A DNA stretch of 47,705 nucleotides from Pirellula sp. (GTDB lineage Bacteria > Planctomycetota > Planctomycetia > Pirellulales > Pirellulaceae): NCBI GenBank assembly GCA_021736575.1, contig JAIPFP010000013.1:1-47705 (forward strand), written 5' to 3'. The notes beneath the pieces were generated by a model, which ran no database searches, was not told where the DNA came from, and saw only the letters and a program-made list of their open reading frames with translations. The position numbers were made by a program, and so were the translations under genes. Positions 35,050-43,331 of the stretch are shown piece after piece (position 1 is the stretch's first letter; the number at the start of each line of letters is the position of its first letter).

Positions 35050-36441
35050 CTACAGCGAGACCATTTCGTTGCGTTTGGGTGCTCCCACATCGGCAAAACC
35101 CATCTGCTTGAATTGCTTCGCCAACGCATGCATCTGAGGCAACTCGCCGTGCACTAATCGTACTCGACCGGTACTCTCGACCGCTCCTCGTAATAGAAAC
35201 TCAAAATCATCTTCGTCGGCGTGTCCTGAAAAGCCATTGATCTCGGCAACTTCGATCCACTTGTTCCAGATTTGACCGTGAAGCCGAATGATGGGTGTTG
35301 GTGAATTGAGCTGTGCACCGACAGAATCCGGAGCTTGATAGCTCACGAGAATGATGGTCGAGCGGGGGTCGTCAATATGGTATTTCAAGTGCTTGACGAT
35401 GCGGCCCCCTTCGCACATGCCTCCCGATGCAACGATGATGCAAGGCTCACGTTGTGTAGACCGAATACTCGCATCGTCGTCGGACTCAAGCCATTCGCAT
35501 GCCTCGCCAACAACCGCCGGTTCAAGCAAGTCCGAGTACTGTTGGTAGACGTCATCGATCTCCCTTGCGAGCGGGCTGTCGACGTAAATTGGCAATCGAG
35601 GCAATAGCCCATCAGCCATCCATACTCTCAAATAATTGAGTACGAGTTGGGTCCTGCCAAGACTGAAAGCAGGGATCAATACTTTGCCACCGCGAGCGAC
35701 CGTTCTTGTTACGATATCCGCCATCTTGGCTGCCATACCCGCCAGCGTGTCGTGCCGCTTGCCGCCGTAGGTGCTCTCGCAGATGATCAGATCCGCAGGC
35801 GGTACTTGAGAGGGCTCCTCGAGAAAGGGTATGCCCCGTCGACCAAGATCGCCCGTGAAGGTAACGGAGTACTCGCGTCCGTCTTGCATGAATGCAACTG
35901 CAATCATCGCGCTACCAAGAATATGTCCTGCGTCGATGAATCGGAGCTGGGCATCGGGGTTGACGTCAATGGTTGCCAAATAATCCACTGCAATGCACTG
36001 GTTGATCGCCTTATCGACATCCTTGCGACCAAAGAGAGCAGGCGGCATCGACCGTCCCCCACGGCGAAACGAGCCGCGGTGGTTATTGCTTTCGTCCTCC
36101 TGAATTCGAGCAGAGTCTTCCAGCATGACTTGAATCAAGTCTCGCGTGGCGTGCGTACAATAGATTGGCCCATCGAACCCTTGTCGGACAAGATTGGGGA
36201 TGTTTCCACAGTGATCTACGTGAGCATGACTTAGAAACAGCGCGTCGATCTTGCTGGGGTCGAACGCGAAATGTGCGTTGCGGTCATTGGCGGTATGACG
36301 TGGACCGCGGTGGAGACCACAATCTAAGAGGAATCGGTGCCGCCCCGATTTGATAAGATGCATGGAGCCGGAAACAGATTGGGTCGCCCCAAAAAAAGTA
36401 ACGGTCGGAGGCCCAGAGCAAGATTCATTCGTAGAGTTCAT
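35050..36441 (-). CDS. Metallo-beta-lactamase/beta-CASP hydrolase (RNA-processing type)
   Basis: The 463-residue protein begins with a metallo-beta-lactamase fold: FLSHAHVDHCG gives the HxHxDH zinc site (H72, H74, D76, H77), followed by FIDAGHILGSAM and FTGDLG. The beta-CASP part has VLIPAFSLGRTQ and PIYVDSPLA, then IIVASGGMCEGGRI and the RNA-specificity-type motif GFSGHADEDD. This is the CPSF73/YsmA-like branch of nucleases, so cleavage of RNA is likely. ATGs at 36441 and 36468 (track) are both possible; neither has a strong ribosome site. It converges with the YciI-like gene. Confidence 0.88.
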   Translation of the reverse strand: MNSTNESCSGPPTVTFFGATQSVSGSMHLIKSGRHRFLLDCGLHRGPRHTANDRNAHFAFDPSKIDALFLSHAHVDHCGNIPNLVRQGFDGPIYCTHATRDLIQVMLEDSARIQEDESNNHRGSFRRGGRSMPPALFGRKDVDKAINQCIAVDYLATIDVNPDAQLRFIDAGHILGSAMIAVAFMQDGREYSVTFTGDLGRRGIPFLEEPSQVPPADLIICESTYGGKRHDTLAGMAAKMADIVTRTVARGGKVLIPAFSLGRTQLVLNYLRVWMADGLLPRLPIYVDSPLAREIDDVYQQYSDLLEPAVVGEACEWLESDDDASIRSTQREPCIIVASGGMCEGGRIVKHLKYHIDDPRSTIILVSYQAPDSVGAQLNSPTPIIRLHGQIWNKWIEVAEINGFSGHADEDDFEFLLRGAVESTGRVRLVHGELPQMHALAKQFKQMGFADVGAPKRNEMVSL

Positions 36442-36589
36442 GCAGACATTGTACACCATCATTATCAATTGCTAAGTCTTGATGAATTCTGGGGGTGACT
36501 TGAACGCGAGTTGTCAAAAAAACGAGAAAAAACGATAGACTTATCCTCCTCCCTACCCTTAACCTAGATTGAGTTCCTCGAGGATCGCT

Positions 36590-37558
36590 ATGCATACCCT
36601 GTTTTTTTTGATTGCCATGCAACTCATTGAAATCGAGTCTTACCAACCGGTTATCATCGCTCATCGAGGTGCTAGCGGTTATGCCGTTGAACATACCGAA
36701 GCGGCAAAAGCAATGGCTCACGCACAAGGAGCCGACTACATCGAACAAGATGTCGTTCTCAGCAAAGACGGCCAGTTTGTGGTCTCGCACGATATCACAA
36801 TGGAGGAGACGACCGATGTGGAGCTTCGATTCAAGGATCGGGCTCGCAAAGATGGGCACTATTATTTTGCTGACTTCGCCTGGAACGAAATTCAGCAACT
36901 CGCGATGCACGAACGGACTCGCAAGGGTTCGGATGCGCCGTCGATGCCTGGCCGCTTTCCGGGAGGTGCAGGTCAACGCGTCTTGCGATTGGTCGATGAG
37001 ATTAAGTTGATCGAAGGCTGGAACGAAACGACCGGACGTACAACGGGGATTTACATCGAGCTAAAGTCTCCTGCGTTTCACAAAAAGGAATTCAACCGAT
37101 CCATGGGCGAAGAGCTTTTGAAAGTGCTTGCGGACGTCAAGTTCGATAGCCGCAAATGCTTCATTCAATGCTTTGAGCCCCAAGAGCTCATCGATTTGAA
37201 AGAAAGGCTCCATTGCTCGTTACCTTTGATCCAGTTGCTCGGGAAGAGCGTTTCACCCCAAGAGATCGCGGAAATTGCCAAGTACGCACAAGGGATCGGC
37301 CCTTCGCTTGAACTGCTCGCGACACGTACGGCGAACGACAAGATCGAGTCGACTGGCCTGGTCGAGTCCGCAAAAAAAGCAGGACTCATGGTTCATCCCT
37401 ACACGATTCGAAAACACTCGCAACCGAAGTGGTCCGGATCGCTGGATGAGACCCATCGCTTCTTGCTCGACTCGCTCCATGTAGATGGGTTCTTTACAGA
37501 TTACCCAGACCTGGGACGCCGTGCCGTAACGGAACTTTCCGCACGCAATGGTTCATAG
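36590..37558 (+). CDS. Glycerophosphodiester phosphodiesterase
   Basis: The 322-residue protein has the GDPD signature: IIAHRGASGYAVEHT (general acid/base His and Arg), DYIEQDVVLSKDGQFVVSHD (metal ligands Glu and Asp, second His), GIYIELKSP and the closing VDGFFTDYPDLGRRAV. It hydrolyses glycerophosphodiesters to glycerol 3-phosphate and an alcohol. The order and the extended inserts resemble the periplasmic GlpQ type. A short hydrophobic N-terminus (MHTLFFLIAMQLIE) could be a weak signal peptide. The ATG at 36590 has GAGG six bases upstream; the track's TTG at 36569 is less likely. It converges with the transposase locus. Confidence 0.92.
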   Translation: MHTLFFLIAMQLIEIESYQPVIIAHRGASGYAVEHTEAAKAMAHAQGADYIEQDVVLSKDGQFVVSHDITMEETTDVELRFKDRARKDGHYYFADFAWNEIQQLAMHERTRKGSDAPSMPGRFPGGAGQRVLRLVDEIKLIEGWNETTGRTTGIYIELKSPAFHKKEFNRSMGEELLKVLADVKFDSRKCFIQCFEPQELIDLKERLHCSLPLIQLLGKSVSPQEIAEIAKYAQGIGPSLELLATRTANDKIESTGLVESAKKAGLMVHPYTIRKHSQPKWSGSLDETHRFLLDSLHVDGFFTDYPDLGRRAVTELSARNGS

Positions 37559-37570
37559 ACCGTCCACAAA

Positions 37571-37672
37571 CTAATAGCTCGGACGCCACAATCCCACAGC
37601 CTTCAATCTTCGGCAAGTCTCATTCATGTAGAAGATCGCAATCGCTTCCGGCGAATCCTCAACGTTGCCACC
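37571..37672 (-). pseudogene. Truncated copy of RAYT/IS200-like transposase 3' end
   Basis: Bases 37572-37672 match 37982-38082 of the full transposase gene with 3 differences in 101. They encode the last part of the catalytic region (DSPEAIAIFYMN, LKAVGLWRPSY) and stop at a TAG directly after RPSY, where the full gene continues with YIGTTGIY. The fragment begins at the point corresponding to residue 218 of the full protein, just after its HUH motif, and joins repeat B1 after a 12-bp spacer. Confidence 0.9.
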
Positions 37673-37684
37673 GCAACGGTATGA

Positions 37685-37925
37685 GGGAGTTCTAGCAGCG
37701 AACCGTTGGCTCCGATGGGGCAAGCCCATCGGGGGCCAAAACTCCTTTCTACCAACCTCGTCCGACTCTGCCTGCTCGTCCGACTCTGCCGGTTCGTCCG
37801 ACGTCGCCGGTTCGGCCGCACGCCCCCAGTCGGCTGGTCCGACTGGAGCGTACGGTTTGCAAGCTAGCCCATCTCGCTACCGACAAAGGCTCCCAGACGG
37901 GCTTGTCCCGTCTGAAGCCAAAGGT
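37685..37925. repeat. RAYT-flanking repeat B1 (hairpins plus 18-bp tandem)
   Basis: About 241 bp, near-identical to B2 at 38867-39130. It contains hairpin CCGATGGG/CCCATCGG with loop GCAAG (37712-37732), three 18-bp CTCGTCCGACTCTGCC-type tandem units (37757-37810), hairpin CCAGTCGG/CCGACTGG with loop CTGGT (37826-37846), and hairpin CAGACGGG/CCCGTCTG with loop CTTGT (37894-37914). It ends 10 bp past the transposase stop. No coding capacity is evident. Confidence 0.9.
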
Positions 37926-37935
37926 TCTTCGATGC

Positions 37936-38733
37936 CTAACTCCTGACTGAGTTCATGTTATAGATTCCCGTAGTACCAATGTAATAGCTCGGACGCCACA
38001 ATCCCACAGCCTTCAATCTTCGGCAAATATCATTCATGTAGAAGATCGCAATGGCTTCCGGCGAATCCTCAACGTTGCCACCACCAACGCTTAAGTGAAG
38101 GTGATCAGGCATAACAGAGATGCTCGCGAGCCGATCGCTTCGATCCAGTGCGATTGCTTGGCAAGCTTCAAATAGAGCTGCCAGAAACTGCAAGTCGCGA
38201 ATGCGATGACGCCTATCGACAACGAGGACCAAATGCAAGTGATACCAATACCGACCGCTGGCGACTTCGATTGGCAAGTTCCATTCGTTACCGTCCGTCC
38301 AAATACTGGTAAATTGCTTAAGCGCTTCGGCGAAACGAACATCGACGAATCCTGCTGCCTCAACTTGATTTCCGATATAGGCCTGAACGTCTGCAATGGC
38401 GTTATCGCCAATAGCGCGAAGCGATACCTTTCGAGAGAACTTGAAGGGGACTCCACGGGAACGAAAAAAGTGGTCGATGCGTCCCTTGATTCGGGCAACG
38501 ATAAAGGAAGGAAACGCATGAGGTTTTGAACTGACGGTAACCTGCCATTGATGTTGTTCGCACTTGCGCTCCAACAATCGGATTCCATCTTTCTCCCACG
38601 CTTGCGATAGAACTTGCCAGTCAGCGTTGGACATCGTGGGCATGAAACCTTGTGATGGCCATCCGGTCCAGGACCACCGCAACGCATAGGCGGGAGTTGT
38701 TGTTTCAGGCGAATAGCAATCCGTGTTGGACAT
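37936..38733 (-). CDS. RAYT/IS200-like HUH transposase
   Basis: The 265-residue protein has the Y1 (HUH) transposase fold: HLHLVLVVDRRHRIRD as a core strand, then VMPDHLHLSVGGG with the HUH pair (H211, H213), and a C-terminal helix with a candidate catalytic Tyr (AIAIFYMNDICRRL, Y232) and GLWRPSYYIGTTGIY. The N-terminal AYALRWSWTGWPSQG and ARIKGRIDHFFRSRG are characteristic of a planctomycete-rich branch of these proteins. RAYTs are domesticated or repeat-associated relatives of IS200/IS605 TnpA that process REP hairpins. The flanking hairpin repeats and absence of transposon ends fit that. All recognised motifs are intact, so the protein may be active. ATG at 38733; the stop is TAG at 37936. 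Confidence 0.88.
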   Translation of the reverse strand: MSNTDCYSPETTTPAYALRWSWTGWPSQGFMPTMSNADWQVLSQAWEKDGIRLLERKCEQHQWQVTVSSKPHAFPSFIVARIKGRIDHFFRSRGVPFKFSRKVSLRAIGDNAIADVQAYIGNQVEAAGFVDVRFAEALKQFTSIWTDGNEWNLPIEVASGRYWYHLHLVLVVDRRHRIRDLQFLAALFEACQAIALDRSDRLASISVMPDHLHLSVGGGNVEDSPEAIAIFYMNDICRRLKAVGLWRPSYYIGTTGIYNMNSVRS

Positions 38734-38809
38734 CTTGAACGTCCGCGATAGAGGATGGTGGATGGTTTACTGAATTGTATCGCGGAGTTTGGAAAGTTTG
38801 GAAGCTGGT

Positions 38810-38852
38810 GGAACCTAATTCACCGCGCGACGCAAGGTCGCGGGGGTCTTTT
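38810..38852. repeat. Direct repeat C1
   Basis: This ~42-bp repeat resembles C2 (39161-39202). It contains CGCGAC/GTCGCG around a GCAAG loop, the same loop as in the first hairpin of the B repeats. It lies between the transposase start and repeat B2. Confidence 0.7.
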
Positions 38853-38866
38853 GGTTATAGGTTTCG

Positions 38867-39130
38867 GGGAGTTCTAGCTGCGAACCGCTGGCTCCGATGG
38901 GGCAAGCCCATCGGGGGCCAACACTCCAGTCTACCAAACCAATCTCGTCCGACTCTGCCTGCTCGTCCGACTCTGCCTGCTCGTCCGACTCTGCCTGCTC
39001 GTCCGACCTCGCCGGTTCGGCCGCACGCCCCCAGTTGGCTTGTCCAACTGGAGCGAACGATTCGCAAGCTAGCCCATATCTATACGTTCAAAGGCTCCCA
39101 GACGGGCTTGTCCCGTCTGAAGCCATAGGT
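38867..39130. repeat. RAYT-flanking repeat B2 (hairpins plus 18-bp tandem)
   Basis: 264 bp, the counterpart of B1. Hairpins: CCGATGGG/CCCATCGG, loop GCAAG (38894-38914); CCAGTTGG/CCAACTGG, loop CTTGT (39031-39051); CAGACGGG/CCCGTCTG, loop CTTGT (39099-39119). The tandem region has four 18-bp units (38944-39015) against three in B1. Together with C1 it fills 38734-39151; I see no gene there. Confidence 0.9.
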
Positions 39131-39151
39131 CTTTGAGCTTCATTTCTTCTA

Positions 39152-39490
39152 TTAGATCTCGGTACCTAAATCACCGCGCGACGCCAGCTCGCGAAAGTCT
39201 TTGTCCCGTCGAGTTGATTTAGACTCAAATTGAACATCATCTAGCAAAGCAACATCGCCGTCGGCCTGAGCAATGAGTCCGTTCATCCGCGACTTTTGAG
39301 AATCATCCAATTTTGCAATGAATTCGGCGTCAGCCACAGCATTCTTTTTTGCCGTCTCGGCTAGCATGGCTTGGATGGCTGTGAAATAGTCTCCTCCACC
39401 AACACCACCGCTAGGTCCGGAACTTCTCTCGAACATCAGCGGCCATACTGGCCACTCGAAGGTGTCCAAGACGTATTGTCGTACCATCAT
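39152..39490 (-). CDS. Hypothetical protein, probably truncated by a repeat
   Basis: The 112-residue ORF has a plausible helical middle (YFTAIQAMLAETAKKNAVAD, AKLDDSQKSRMNGLIAQADG) of the sort seen in small exported planctomycete proteins, but no family I can name. Its last codons (DFRELASRGDLGTEI and stop) fall inside repeat C2, so the present C-terminus comes from the repeat. The frame is open upstream of the ATG to a TAG (ISLAASFQAGASI), so the N-terminus may also be incomplete. It could be a remnant. Confidence 0.4.
   Translation of the reverse strand: MMVRQYVLDTFEWPVWPLMFERSSGPSGGVGGGDYFTAIQAMLAETAKKNAVADAEFIAKLDDSQKSRMNGLIAQADGDVALLDDVQFESKSTRRDKDFRELASRGDLGTEI
39161..39202. repeat. 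Direct repeat C2
   Basis: Shares TCACCGCGCGACGC and the AGTCTTT end with C1, with scattered differences between. It overlaps the 3' end of the 112-aa ORF and, with C1, brackets repeat B2. Confidence 0.65.
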
Positions 39491-39702
39491 GATACTGGCT
39501 CCGGCTTGAAACGAAGCAGCTAGGGAAATCTAGTTGTCGCGGAATCCCACCAGCAAACAAGCCAGCTTTCGGTGATTCGCTAGGGATTATCCGTTGTCGC
39601 GACAAGGGAAAAGTCGTTGTCGAACTACATTATCTTCAACACCAGTTTCAGGTAGATTTAGGACTGTCGCTCGCCCATCTATCACAACGGACAAACAATG
39701 CA

Positions 39703-41523
39703 ATGCTTCGATCGATTCCTGGCTTTATTCGGCTGACTTCGCTGGCGACCCTATTTGCGCTGCCAATCTTTTTCTGCGTTTGCATATGCCAAGAACGAAC
39801 TGGGATTGCACAATCGACCGAGTCGCAACGGGTTGTGTCTTATTCCCTCGAAGGCACAATCGTTGACGAAGACGCTAGACCGATTGCGGGAGTCGAATTG
39901 ATTGCGTTTTTATTTAGTCCATCGAGCTCTAGTGAATCGGAAAGAAGGCATCTCGCCACAACGAATGAAAAGGGCGCATGGCGATGGGAGTCGTTAGAGC
40001 ATCCGAAGATCTATTCCATACAGGCCAGAAAGACTGGATACTTGAACATTGAAATTCCGCTTGCGCAGCAACAATCAAACCTTTCCATTTTGCGAAAAGC
40101 CAGTTCCATTCAAGCCTATGTCGTCGATGATCAAGACCGAGAGGTCGAAGGGGCGATCGTGTCGAGTGTTGAATCTGGCTACGACTTTGCAGACCCACCC
40201 GAGCTGACAGCCAAATCGGACAACCGTGGATGGTTTGAGTTGGGCGGAGTTCAGGCACTCGGTATCAATCTCCGGGCTATACTCCCAACGGGCGAGGCGG
40301 GCTCTTTGAATAATCTCTCTCTATCGAGCACGAGCGTGCCAGTCATCGAGCTAAAGAAACCAGCCCCACTCGAATTGATTGTTAGGGACAATCGAGCGAA
40401 GCCCATCTCGGATGCGTTGGTTCGCTTAGGCTCGTGGGAAAAATCCGGTGCGATTGAGTGGTCTGCGCGAACCGATGAACAAGGCAAAGCCCATTGGCAA
40501 AACGCTCCGATCGGGGCCTTGACGTTTGAAGTGCAAAAAGATGGTTTTCAAAACGCATTCGTTCGCGAAAATCATAAGGCTCGACATTCCATCGAGATTG
40601 TCATGTTTCCCAATCGCATTTCAGAATATCGTGTGACGGATGCGGACACGGGTGAACCCATTGAACGATTTATTGTTCGATATGCAATGGACCCACCGCT
40701 AAGTCGCCAAAGCCGTGAGGAAAAACCCATGGACGGGGATTTGCAATTGACTCTTCCCAAGCAAGCCTTGCTCGGTGCAAACGGTAAATTCACGCTCCAA
40801 AACATCGACTTTTTTGACAAACTGAATATCGAACTAATCGCCTGTGGATACCAACGACAGCGGGTTCGCATCAATAAGAGTGACGCCGAAAACTCGCCGA
40901 TTGATTTTCGCCTACGAAGCCCCAGTCCAGAGATAAAGGACACCGCTACCATTCTCAATCCGGACGGGTCAGTGGCTGCAAATGCCAACGTAGTGTTCCT
41001 AGCAAAAGGAACAATGGAGATACCTTCCAAAACCGATCCACTCATCGCTTCCCTGTCTTGGCCCGAACATGCTTGGCAGCAAACGAATTCAAAAGGAAAC
41101 TTTCGACTCAATGCTAACCCCTCGCACGCATTGCATGATTTCATCGTCGCTTGGAACGATGCGGGATCGTTTGTCGGGCGGCTATCCGAGCACAGTAATG
41201 GCAGCCAGATTCAACTCAATGCTTATTCAACGTTAACCGTTCATTTGCCACAGGAATCTTCTCGAACACCGTTCAGCAACTTCTTCATTCGACAGGAATA
41301 CAAAGGAAAACGCAGCTATTCGATCCTAGCGATTTCGACAGAACTAGAACGCGACGAATCCAATGAATCACTTGTTTGCAAAAGTGTGATAAGCGGAAAA
41401 ATTGTCGTGCTGAAACGAACTTGGGACGCTCGGTTGGGTCGATTTCATTCGACGGAAGTGCCATCTTTGGAAGTCAGCCCTGGAAATTGGCTGACTTTCG
41501 AATCGACCGACGCACCAAAGTGA
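39703..41523 (+). CDS. Secreted multi-domain carboxypeptidase-regulatory-like protein
   Basis: The 606-residue protein has a signal peptide (SLATLFALPIFFCVCICQE) and a chain of transthyretin-like/CarboxypepD_reg beta domains: SLEGTIVDEDARPIAGVELI, IQAYVVDDQDREVEGAIV, LELIVRDNRAKPISDALVRL, EYRVTDADTGEPIERFIV and ATILNPDGSVAANANVVFL. No catalytic domain is visible. Such proteins are common as exported structural or adhesion parts in planctomycetes. The stop lies five bases from that of the convergent DAHP synthase gene. Confidence 0.8.
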   Translation: MLRSIPGFIRLTSLATLFALPIFFCVCICQERTGIAQSTESQRVVSYSLEGTIVDEDARPIAGVELIAFLFSPSSSSESERRHLATTNEKGAWRWESLEHPKIYSIQARKTGYLNIEIPLAQQQSNLSILRKASSIQAYVVDDQDREVEGAIVSSVESGYDFADPPELTAKSDNRGWFELGGVQALGINLRAILPTGEAGSLNNLSLSSTSVPVIELKKPAPLELIVRDNRAKPISDALVRLGSWEKSGAIEWSARTDEQGKAHWQNAPIGALTFEVQKDGFQNAFVRENHKARHSIEIVMFPNRISEYRVTDADTGEPIERFIVRYAMDPPLSRQSREEKPMDGDLQLTLPKQALLGANGKFTLQNIDFFDKLNIELIACGYQRQRVRINKSDAENSPIDFRLRSPSPEIKDTATILNPDGSVAANANVVFLAKGTMEIPSKTDPLIASLSWPEHAWQQTNSKGNFRLNANPSHALHDFIVAWNDAGSFVGRLSEHSNGSQIQLNAYSTLTVHLPQESSRTPFSNFFIRQEYKGKRSYSILAISTELERDESNESLVCKSVISGKIVVLKRTWDARLGRFHSTEVPSLEVSPGNWLTFESTDAPK

Positions 41524-41527
41524 AAAC

Positions 41528-42880
41528 TCAAATGCGTTGAGCTGAAAGCTGGCTCGATATTTCAAACGCGATCTCAAGCGCCTGTTCGAAATTGAGCCTT
41601 GGATCGAGCTGCGTTTGGTAAGCAACTCCAAGATCCGATTCCGTCAATCCTCGCGAGCCACCGATGCATTCGGTCACATTTTCGCCTGTCAGTTCCAAAT
41701 GGGCACCCCCCAACATGGATCCGCATGCACGATGGATGGCAAACGATAATCGGAGTTCATCCACGATATCATCGAATCGGCGTGTCTTGCGTCCGTGCGC
41801 TGTTGAAACGGTGTTTCCGTGCATCGGATCACATACCCAAAGAACCAATCGATTCGCCCGTTGAACCGCTTCGATTATGGGGGGTAAGGCCGCCTCAACC
41901 TTGTTACGCCCCATGCGGTGGATCAACGTTAGGCGCCCTGGTTTGTTGTCCGGATTTAATCGATCGATCAGTTCGAGCAGTTCATCCACATGCATCGACG
42001 GTCCAATCTTGACCGCCACAGGATTGCGAATACCACGAAAGTACTCGACGTGTGCGCCAGCGACCATTCGAGTGCGTTCGCCAATCCAAGGCAAGTGCGC
42101 ACCAAGATTGTAGTAACCGATACCGCGCACGCTCGGTCGCGTTAATGCGGTCTCATAGTCCAGATGCAAGGCTTCGTGCGAAGTAAAAAAATCGACCCGC
42201 TTCAGCTCTGCCGTCGGCTCTCGCAGAATCGTTTCGACGAATCGAATCGCGTCTCCCAGCGACTTAACCAACTCGCGATAACGAGCTGCGACATCACCTT
42301 TCGCCTCGTCCACAAACAAAAGATTCCAATTTTCGGGATAGTGAAGATCGGCGAAGCCACCTTCGCTTAGCGCTCTGACAAAGTTAAGCGTGAGTGCCGA
42401 TCGTTCGTAGCCTCGCAAGAGCAGCTCAGGATTGGCTTTCCGAGCTTTCTCCGTAAATTCAAATTGGTTCACCAAATCGCCACGGTAACAAGGCAGCGTT
42501 ACGCCGTTCTGAGTTTCGGTGTCGCTCGAACGGGGCTTGGCATATTGACCAGCCATCCGGCCAACCCTCAATATGCGTTTTCGCGAACCAAAGACAATCG
42601 CCAAACTCATTTGCAACAACAGTTTTAGCTTGCTTGCGATGGGCTCGGTTTGGCATTGATCAAAGGTTTCGGCACAGTCGCCCCCTTGCAGCAACCAAGC
42701 ATTGCCTTTTTGTGCGTCTGCAATTCCGTCATGCAGATGATCCACTTCCCAACTCGTGACCAACGGAGGCATTACGCTGATCTGATGCAGCACGTTCGCA
42801 AGAGCGGCTGGGTCAGGGTACGTGGGCTGTTGCGAGATGCGGAAGGACTTCCACGATGTGGGGGACCAAGGCTGAGACAT
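41528..42880 (-). CDS. 3-deoxy-7-phosphoheptulonate synthase, class II
   Basis: The 450-residue enzyme makes DAHP from phosphoenolpyruvate and erythrose 4-phosphate, the first step of the shikimate pathway. The class II signatures are present: LLQGGDCAETFDQC, RVGRMAGQYAKPRS, YRGDLVN, FTSHEALHLDYE, VWVCDPMHGN-type LVLWVCDPMHGNTV, and GGAHLELTGENVTECIGG. This is the plant/Mycobacterium-type family, not the E. coli class I. Length is normal. The ATG at 42880 is two codons inside the track's TTG start. Confidence 0.95.
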   Translation of the reverse strand: MSQPWSPTSWKSFRISQQPTYPDPAALANVLHQISVMPPLVTSWEVDHLHDGIADAQKGNAWLLQGGDCAETFDQCQTEPIASKLKLLLQMSLAIVFGSRKRILRVGRMAGQYAKPRSSDTETQNGVTLPCYRGDLVNQFEFTEKARKANPELLLRGYERSALTLNFVRALSEGGFADLHYPENWNLLFVDEAKGDVAARYRELVKSLGDAIRFVETILREPTAELKRVDFFTSHEALHLDYETALTRPSVRGIGYYNLGAHLPWIGERTRMVAGAHVEYFRGIRNPVAVKIGPSMHVDELLELIDRLNPDNKPGRLTLIHRMGRNKVEAALPPIIEAVQRANRLVLWVCDPMHGNTVSTAHGRKTRRFDDIVDELRLSFAIHRACGSMLGGAHLELTGENVTECIGGSRGLTESDLGVAYQTQLDPRLNFEQALEIAFEISSQLSAQRI

Positions 42881-42886
42881 GGACAA

Positions 42887-43160
42887 ACACTAAATCTAGT
42901 TCATTGAGAAAACGTATCCGGTCGATTCTAGCTGAGTCGACACGAACATCCGAGAAAAAACCGGACGATAGAATAAGCCCGAAACGTTGTCTCGAAGAGT
43001 GCAATTTCACTGAATCTGTGGGATCTTTAACAAGATCCACACCATCCAACCCTAATTCTTAGCCGTCACGCAAGTGTTTTTGTCGAAACAAACGAAGGGC
43101 GAGAGGCAGGTTGAAAGAACCCGGGCGCAGGGTGGCACGCTCAGAAACTGTCATTTTAAG
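42887..43160. other. Gene-free stretch upstream of DAHP synthase
   Basis: No real gene; the 64-78 aa ORFs are shadows. It should hold the minus-strand DAHP synthase promoter, but none stands out. Confidence 0.4.
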
Positions 43161-43242
43161 GTAGCAGGCACATTCCATGTGCCGTCCGCAGTTCAAAAAC
43201 CTTTGGTTTTTGAGGCTACGGCACACGGAGTGTGCCTGCTAC
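43161..43242. repeat. Inverted pair of GGCACA palindromes with central hairpin
   Basis: GTAGCAGGCACATTCCATGT (start of copy 1, 43161-43186) and the end of copy 2, TGTGCCTGCTAC (43231-43242), are inverted. Each is itself a hairpin (GGCACAT/ATGTGCC; GGCACAC/GTGTGCC). Between them CAAAAACC-TTT-GGTTTTTG (43194-43212) is a third perfect hairpin. The design is that of a BIME-like element. Confidence 0.85.
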
Positions 43243-43250
43243 TTTCCAGC

Positions 43251-43287
43251 AATAAAAAAACTCCGTAGTAAGTCTACTACGGAGTTT
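43251..43287 (-). terminator. Strong Rho-independent terminator of fasciclin gene
   Basis: Read on the minus strand, a perfect 13-bp stem (AAACTCCGTAGTA/TACTACGGAGTTT) with a GACT loop is followed by a run of T (TTTTTTTATT). It lies 44 bp past the fasciclin stop. Confidence 0.95.
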
Positions 43288-43331
43288 CGATTTGTGGTTT
43301 TGGATCGAGTGTAGACCACCCATTCGCAAGA

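Noticed and set aside
37757-39015. CRISPR-like tandem repeats at the RAYT locus
   Set aside because: The 18-bp units are adjacent without spacers and vary gradually; no cas genes are present.
39521-39602. Near-direct repeat GCTAGGGA...GTTGTCGCG (two copies 57 bp apart)
   Set aside because: Only partial matching and no further copies seen; may be chance or a worn duplication, so not listed as a feature.
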